Shown: positions 57,501 through 63,759 of the stretch, piece after piece
Layout of the letters: every line of letters begins with the position of its first letter
Numbering within the stretch: the stretch's first letter is position 1
Source of the DNA: Dinochytrium kinnereticum
Taxonomy: Eukaryota > Chytridiomycota > Chytridiomycetes > Chytridiales > Chytridiaceae
Length of the DNA: 63,759 nucleotides
Assembly: GCA_027604005.1 (NCBI GenBank)
Contig: JADGJT010000101.1
Coordinates: 1,044-64,802 of the forward strand
Reading direction: 5' to 3'
Notes under the pieces: generated by a model
What the model saw: the letters and a program-made list of their open reading frames with translations, nothing else
What the model was told of the DNA's origin: nothing
Databases searched by the model: none
Position numbers and translations under genes: made by a program

Positions 57501-60500
57501 AAACGTCTCTAAAACATCGAGGATATATATCATTCCGTATCGGGATCGAAGCCTGTCGAGTTGTGTCGGTAGGTAATGTCCTAGGAACTCCATATATTCC
57601 AATTGTGTCTGCGTTGTCGCCATCGACCACAAGCGGAAATCAAGGATCAAACTCTCCTATAAGTACATCAGATGAAAACCCTCATGAACGAAAACAAGGC
57701 ATTAAAGAAATACCTGAATATCTGCTTCCAGTTCCCCAGCAAAAGAAAGTGGTCCCGAAGCCCCAAGAGCGACTTTAGACAAAGCCATCATGGTATCTAA
57801 GGTGTTCATATCTAAGCAGCATGAATTCTGCTGCTGAAGCAGCATCCCCACAATTTTCGGACCCTTAATTACTGCAAGTCGATCACAGTGGCCTGAATCA
57901 TCCCCAATCAGCACTCCTAAAATGCGAAGAAAGGTTGAGAGCCTTTCCACCCTTACGGCACTAGACACCTCGATTAGGGAACCAGAGTTTGAAGGATTAT
58001 CAAGCGGCGCTAAAGGGTAGTCGAGATGTGTGACTAGGGGAAGAAGAATCTCAATGCCACCAAGAGCATGGATGGCACTACGGAGGCAGCGTGTAGAGCA
58101 GGAGATAACATTGTGCATCTCCGCCTTTGCATTGCGCCTTGGACTAACGTCGAAGCAGAACGATTTGGTCCATCTTGACTTAATAGCTGTTGGGTAAAGA
58201 TGAAGTGATATTCTTTTTCGTTAGAAAGAGAAGTCTGAAATCAAACCAACTTATTATGCAGAGTCCCATCAAAAAGAGTCTTCTCCATGTCAGGGTACGA
58301 TATTGCATCCTCTAGTCTAAACTGACTCGAATGATTGGACCCAAGTTCAAATAAAGAAGCCAGCTGGTTTGTCGAAAGGTACTCGTCAACAATATAAATT
58401 GATGCCATCTGACCACAGAAGCTTGAGGTGCAGAAATTAGAATTGCTAGATTCTGGGGTGTTGATAGCCTCTTCTACATCGGCTATCGTGTCAATCTCGT
58501 GAAATACGCTGGAGGATGCCTCTCTTGGCGTTGATGGTTGCAAAGGCACCCAGCCTGATGCTCCAATTCGGTTAATACTGTATTCAAGACAATCCGGGTA
58601 TTCTAGCTTTCCTTGTGCGCGCAAGTGACCATTGACGTAAATTGTTGCCTCACTCGCACCGAACCACGGGAATTTAGGCGCCGTCTGGCACACTGCCACG
58701 AAATGCCATCTGTTCTAGTGTTAATATTTTCACATCTTTTTTTAAAAAAAAAAAAGATAAAGCAGCATTCGAAAGAGAATGAAGAAGAGAAAAAGAAGAG
58801 AGCTAACCTCCTCAATGACAATTTGTACTCGGACAGGAGAATATGCGACTTGTCGCCCTTTACCACGGTAAGGTATAGCTGTCTATCCTTAATAGCCAGC
58901 TCTACCCCACTACCATCTTCATTCCGTATGCTAAGCACAGACGAGTCTACCTTTCCATTCCCAGGTGAAGCATAAAGTTCAAGATCAATCCCCTCCTCAA
59001 TCTTTATCCAAGTGAAAAATGAATACCCTCCCGAGGAAGGCGGCCACTTCTCCATTTTAGGCAGTACAATACCACTGTTCTTTCCAGAGAAGTAGAAAAA
59101 GTCAAGATCCGCTTCCTTGCGCTGAGCAAGCTTCCGAACGCATCTCAGGAGTGCATCGTAAAACGGGGGAAGACAGTTCTGCCAACTAGGGCCTACATGT
59201 CGCCTTTCTAAAAGGCTCCCAGATGCTCGGCGTGACATTCTTGGGGTTTGGAGGCTTGAGGATGAGGGGTTTCGGCTGAGCTCACCTGGCTCGTCATGCA
59301 AATGAGGGCCCCTTTCTGTTAGCGGGTCCATATGCCGTAACAGCCGAAGGAGTGCCTTAGCCTCGGCAACTGTTATCGAGTAGTTTGCAATAATCTAATA
59401 CAAATCAACCATAGAAGAAACAGGTTCACAAACCTCAAAGACATTAATGCATTTTGCAACCAGCTCCTCTGTTTTACAGTTGACAAGTACTTTTTTGAGA
59501 AGGTGCATACCGAGACCAACCTGGCTCATGACTACCCGATTCATCTCATGCCCTTTTGCTAAGCCCTCGAGCTTTTCCAAGAGATCACGTTGCATCTCAA
59601 CAGAAACGTCCACAAAAAGAGCAACGAGTGCGTGAAGCACGTCCGAATTGCGTATCACGGTCGGGACATTAGTCGGATAAGTTGGAGAAAGAGGCATCCA
59701 TCGCGGAACCAGAAGTCCAAAAAATGATTCCAGAAGGCCCTGCCAGGGTGATCGTTGGCTTTTATGCAGGATCCGCGCTCTGATCTCATCATACCCCTGG
59801 AGATCGCGGAAAGCTTTCCTCGCAAACTCACTTCCAGTGATTATGATTCCAATCGTATTTATCACATTGGCACATAGGTCATGATAGGCTACTTCAGCCT
59901 GTGCTTCAGAAAACCCTTCCGATGACGATACGTTTACGCTTAAAATTGATAGTAGATGCTCAAAAATTCGAGCCGAGATCATGGCATGGCGAATTCTTCT
60001 TCGACTCGCAGATCCAGGCGGAGCACTTCGCATGAGCTCTCTCAGCATCTTCAAAAGGTCAGCTTGGAGCTCTAATGCCTTTATGTCGCTTATGGAGTCA
60101 GGGAAACAGTTAAGCAATCCCGCCATCCACTCTGATGCAAGCTGGTTCTTTGAAATTGTCGTGTCAATAGATAACGCCATTCCAAAATCCTCATTTTTTG
60201 ACGACTGAATCCCAGCCCCGGGGAGTGAGAGAAGTTGCATAGTAACATAAAAGAGCAAAAACCGGATATTCATGAAATCATCCGTTCCAAATCGATCCAT
60301 ATAAGTTTTTAGAAGGCTCTGACGATATATACGATCTCCTCCAATGCAGATAGCAGTTTCAGGTCCGGCCTTTGTTAGATCCGTGATAATCCTGAGGCTG
60401 GTCTCTTTAAGCTGGAGGTACGGTCCTTCCTTTTCCCCGCTATCATCGAAGGCGATTGGGAAGAATACGTCTAAAGAGCCCGCTCGGCGTAGAGAGTTAA

Positions 60501-63005
60501 AGGTGGTAACGGAAGAGACTGAAACTATTCGGCCGAGGGCGGAGCATGCGGCGACCCTATCCTCGATGCTCCAGAAAACCCCACCCTCTTTAGGGGCTTT
60601 AGGGGATACCACGCTCACCAAAACAGATATCGCTCCAACGTTTGGAAGCTCTGGCAGATTTGATGATAGAACAAATAGATCGAGTATATCCTCCCTTAGA
60701 TACTGATATGGTGCCGGGTGATCATAGAAAATCGGGCCGAAAAGGAGCTTCCATACCCCTAGCGATTCCATCCACCCAATGCAGAGACCCCTGCTCACGA
60801 AAACGCTATCCCTCAAATCAATCTCAGAGTCATTAGTCATATCGTCCAAGCGCATCAGTCTCCTTAAAAATCTCAAAAACGTGATTTTTAGCGGTCTCAA
60901 ATCAAATTCACTCTCTGTCCATAGTTGATGTAGCGGAGATGTAATCACAGGATGCTCCGTAAAGGCATTTACCAAAATCCTCAACATGCGCTCCATATGG
61001 GAAGACTGCTCGCTGCTATATTCCTTATCCGGCAACAACGGCCGATGAGTTTTCGGGAATTTGCTTTGGATTGGCGAGGATGTAGGTTCAGTCGTATCCT
61101 GCTCAATTGGATTTCCAGTATTCGTACACACACTGAGTGCGAGGCTGAAAAGGGTGCGTATCTCCTTTCGCTTAAAGTTCATAAGACCCAACCCTGCTTC
61201 TCCAGCCCACAAACTGAAGGAAGGGTCCTTTTCGTCCTCCATAGGCAATAAGAATTCGGGGTAAAAGTCCTCCGCGTCAGACTCGAAATGCTCGCCCACT
61301 ACGGCAACCCATTTAAATAGGCTGCTGATACCACGAAATCCGTTACTTTCTTCAAGCCTACGTAGACATGTACCACTGATTCTCGTGAGGAGATGTAGTA
61401 TATTCCAGAGGAGTACCTGAGCGCGAAACTCACTTCTAAAAGTCACCGGGCTTATAGAGCCAAGGCGTTCCTTTGCAATATAGGATGGGTAGGTGAGAAA
61501 TTCACTTAAGCGCTTTAACCCTTCGCTTTTCAGTAGATGTCTCCGCACGGTTGAAGGCCGCGCAATTAGTAAGGATCCCAAAGTAGACAAAGCGCCGATG
61601 CGGATAGAAAAACTAACCAGTGAGGGTTCACTACTGGCATCGGAAAAGTAAAGAAGTATGGTTGTGATAATATCACTGACGCGATGGAAAAATTTGGAGT
61701 CCAGTCGAGGTTTTCGTGAGCTACTTGAGGTCAAAGGTGTCTTGAATTTTTCCGAGCCGCCGGAAGATACCCATTTTCGCCACTTTGACTCCGGGTCAAC
61801 GGTGCGGGCAAGAATTGCCATTGACGATATTATCAAATTCTTCAAGTCGACCATTCGCTTTGAGATACCGTCGTCCAGCAACGAGTCCTTGTCCCAACGA
61901 TCGTCTAATCTGATTAAGGCTGCTGCAGAGAGGTCCAGTGTGGTAACCACGGAGTCCAAGACCCCGTGAGCAGCAAGAGAATCCCTGTTCCCGTCATACC
62001 GAGCAAGCACCTCCATATGCTTTAGGATTGAGAACGCCCTCTCGGTCGTCTTTCCGTCCAGTGTAAATTCAGTTCCGTCAGAGCTCTCAGAAAGGGCGCT
62101 AACGACCTCTGAGATGACACATCGGAACCCTTTGATTGCGCTCAGGACTACCTCGTGGGGATGCCCGTCGAATGGCGCTTTGGCTAGCGGCATGACGGTA
62201 AGACCCAGCGAGTGTCGCGGTGGTGCCTTTGTGGAGGTTGAGGTTCCGGCTGCTTGGTGGGACTTTTGAGAGAAAAGGTTGCCGGAAAACATGTCTGCAA
62301 ACTGTCGCGTGGGTGTGGCGGCTTTAGGCAGAGCATCTGCAGTGGGCCTGCTTGAAGATCTCTCGGGAGATTCCTCCTTCTTTTTCATGGCTGACTCTCT
62401 CAAGTTGGAGGCTGATGACGTTCTTGATCGGGGTGGTTTGAGGGTGCTCGGCTTCTTAAAGAATAAGTATATAAGCTCCTTATCTAAATAAGGTGCCTTG
62501 AGCTCTATTTAATTAAACAAAAAAACAAAAAGAGGCGTCAGTACAATAACATCTACATCAAGTAAGACTTATAATGCCCACCTCCTAGCGCAGAATTGAA
62601 CAGGTTTACATAATCCATCAGCAGAGCAAGTGAACCCTCTGGCAGCTCCCCATCGCCCAGAACAGCCTCCCTCTCTTCAGCAGAGTTGCCGATGGAGGCC
62701 CAGAAAGAGGAATGAGCGTCGGCAACCTTTGATGCATCCTCTACATTTCCAAACTGAGACGAGAAGCTATCCAGCGACACCAGGCCAGAGCCCGATGCCA
62801 CGGCCAGCGGACAGCAATAGCTCATGTGCCTCTGGTCCATCGGAGATTGCCCCGATACGGATGCGTTGGAAAGTGTGGGGATGACGGGGATCCCAGCGAG
62901 ATTATCGGTGGATGGCAATGAGTCAGTGGATAGCGATCGCCCCGCCGCCGTTGTCGCAGGCAGCGACTCTCCGCGCGGAGTGGAGCCTTTGAAGAGCCAG
63001 TCCAT
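51573..63005 (-). CDS. Giant BEACH-WD40 protein of the LRBA/neurobeachin class
   Basis: About 3506 aa. Exons: 63005-62582, 62504-59434, 59394-58808, 58709-58251, 58212-57714, 57656-57123, 57088-56488, 56445-56165, 56122-55999, 55956-55739, 55689-55487, 55425-53911, 53833-53558, 53510-53402, 53354-52350, 52310-52257, 52208-51778, 51702-51573 (sum 10521 nt). Domain order: alpha-helical repeats; a ConA-like domain at ~1280-1450 ([14 protein letters not shown] then [12 protein letters not shown]); more helical repeats; PH-BEACH from ~2670; BEACH from ~2800 ([61 protein letters not shown]); WD40 repeats to the C-terminus ([18 protein letters not shown]). [11 protein letters not shown] and the absence of a FYVE domain place it with LRBA/NBEA rather than WDFY3. 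The family acts in vesicle traffic and receptor recycling. Introns are as short as 34-42 nt. Confidence 0.94.
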
Positions 63006-63274
63006 CTAAAGGCCTTCACAAACCTGAAATTATTCTTTGTGACAATTTTGATATGGGCCACTGAGCCTCATCAGAGGAGGCAGTGGGGGCGACGAAGCTT
63101 TCAGCGGCAGCGATGGAGGGAGGAACAGACTGCTGCAGACCGACTGTGCACGAAGAGAAAACAGGCGATTAAAAGACTTCTCATGGGTTGGTTCATATGG
63201 GCACGCAGTCGTTCTTATTGGTTTATTGCTGCTTATTACTTCTCGTCACAAGTTGGTCGCATCAGCTGCATGGT

Positions 63275-63759
63275 CTACTCATCGGCCGCGCGGTACGTGT
63301 TTTGCTCAAGAATCTCTTCCAGCTGCTGCAAGGCCGCATCGATCTTTCTCGCGTCCACAAAGAGATGCTTAGATTGATCCAATGAAAGTGGAGTACGTGT
63401 TAATAAGAGAAACAGACCATAAAAGGCCAGACAGGCTCTCTTCGGGTGCTTTAATGAAACTAATTAATTAGGGAAAAATACCTACCGTATCATCCAGAAG
63501 CTCGATGATGAAGTTGAGGTCCTTGTTCAACGCCTCGAGAATCTGGGCGACAGCAACATCGCTGGGTTGGAATAGAAAATGCTAAGGAGTAAGCCTAAAT
63601 GTCCATAGAATCACTCATCAAGGACTATGCGCCTTCTTTATCAACCATTACAACATCCCTCCAAGCAGCAGCAAGAGCCTTGCATCCATCCATCCATCCA
63701 TCCATCCATCCATCCATCCATCCATCCATCCATCCATCCATCCATCCATCCATCCATCC
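63275..63759 (-). CDS. Truncated gene, 3' end only: small helical protein of unknown family
   Basis: Two coding exons fit: 63561-63486 and 63367-63275, ending in TAG. Joined, they read [20 protein letters not shown], then DDT and [20 protein letters not shown], and end NTYRAADE. The upstream exon, whose donor is at 63651/63652, runs into the microsatellite and off the window, so its frame and start are not resolved. The visible part is an amphipathic, probably coiled-coil segment. I do not recognise the family. The gene lies 270 bp upstream of the BEACH gene, in tandem with it. Confidence 0.55.
63683..63759 (+). repeat. (CATC)n tetranucleotide microsatellite at the window edge
   Basis: 77 nt of uninterrupted CATC repeat, about 19 units, running to the last base. 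On the minus strand it is (GATG)n, directly upstream of the truncated gene. It could be 5' UTR, or coding sequence for a repeating Asp-Gly-Trp-Met peptide. Confidence 0.98.

Noticed and set aside
1..63759. Search for transposons, tRNA/rRNA genes, CRISPR arrays, biosynthetic clusters or a defence system
   Set aside because: No transposase or reverse-transcriptase motif, terminal repeats, cloverleaf-type sequence or spaced direct repeats were seen by eye. The neighbouring genes have unrelated housekeeping roles. A tRNAscan or Rfam search would be more sensitive.

Overview
The window reads as one contiguous stretch of nuclear DNA from an early-diverging, intron-rich fungus. A zoosporic (chytrid-like) lineage fits best, but this is an inference from gene content and not a placement. 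Arguments for it are Ubc6, RRP7 and mitochondrial GatC; a fungal-style hybrid histidine kinase; a DHX34 helicase and a giant LRBA/NBEA-type BEACH protein, both of which I recall as poorly represented in Dikarya; and dense GT-AG introns, mostly 35-80 nt. I resolved 17 multi-exon models by hand. In every complete one the exon lengths sum to a multiple of three and conserved motifs read across the junctions. I saw no transposons, rRNA, tRNA or CRISPR.

Layout, left to right. Positions 1-10114 carry four minus-strand genes: a MEDS-PAS hybrid histidine kinase, a CxxCxGxG cysteine-rich protein, the ribosome-biogenesis factor RRP7, and a CRAL-TRIO (Sec14-like) lipid-transfer protein. UBC6 (tail-anchored ERAD E2) is divergent from these at 11001. 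A large Ser-rich protein follows at 14171, then a minus-strand protein with a degenerate RhoGAP-like fold (17307-21247). GatC (minus) and GPALPP1 (plus) start only 20 nt apart. A nine-helix membrane protein (minus) is divergent from a secreted carboxylesterase-like pseudoenzyme (27333-29491). That gene converges on a secreted subtilase, which in turn is divergent from a PanP-like PLP decarboxylase that looks bacterial in origin.

The right half holds a disordered protein with a C-terminal coiled coil (37498-40023), a Ymc1-like mitochondrial carrier, a bHLH transcription factor with poly-Ala tracts, the 22-exon DHX34 helicase, a small membrane protein, and the 18-exon, ~3506-residue BEACH-WD40 protein. 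A truncated minus-strand gene runs into a (CATC)n microsatellite at the window edge.

No operon-like pathway is visible; these are mainly housekeeping genes with independent roles. The most interesting features are four very small internal exons (7, 8, 9 and 15 nt) that restore conserved motifs, a possible 23-nt intron, the pseudo-esterase that has lost both nucleophile and histidine, the PanP-like gene, the bacterial-type MEDS sensor on a fungal kinase, and the RhoGAP-like domain with no arginine finger.
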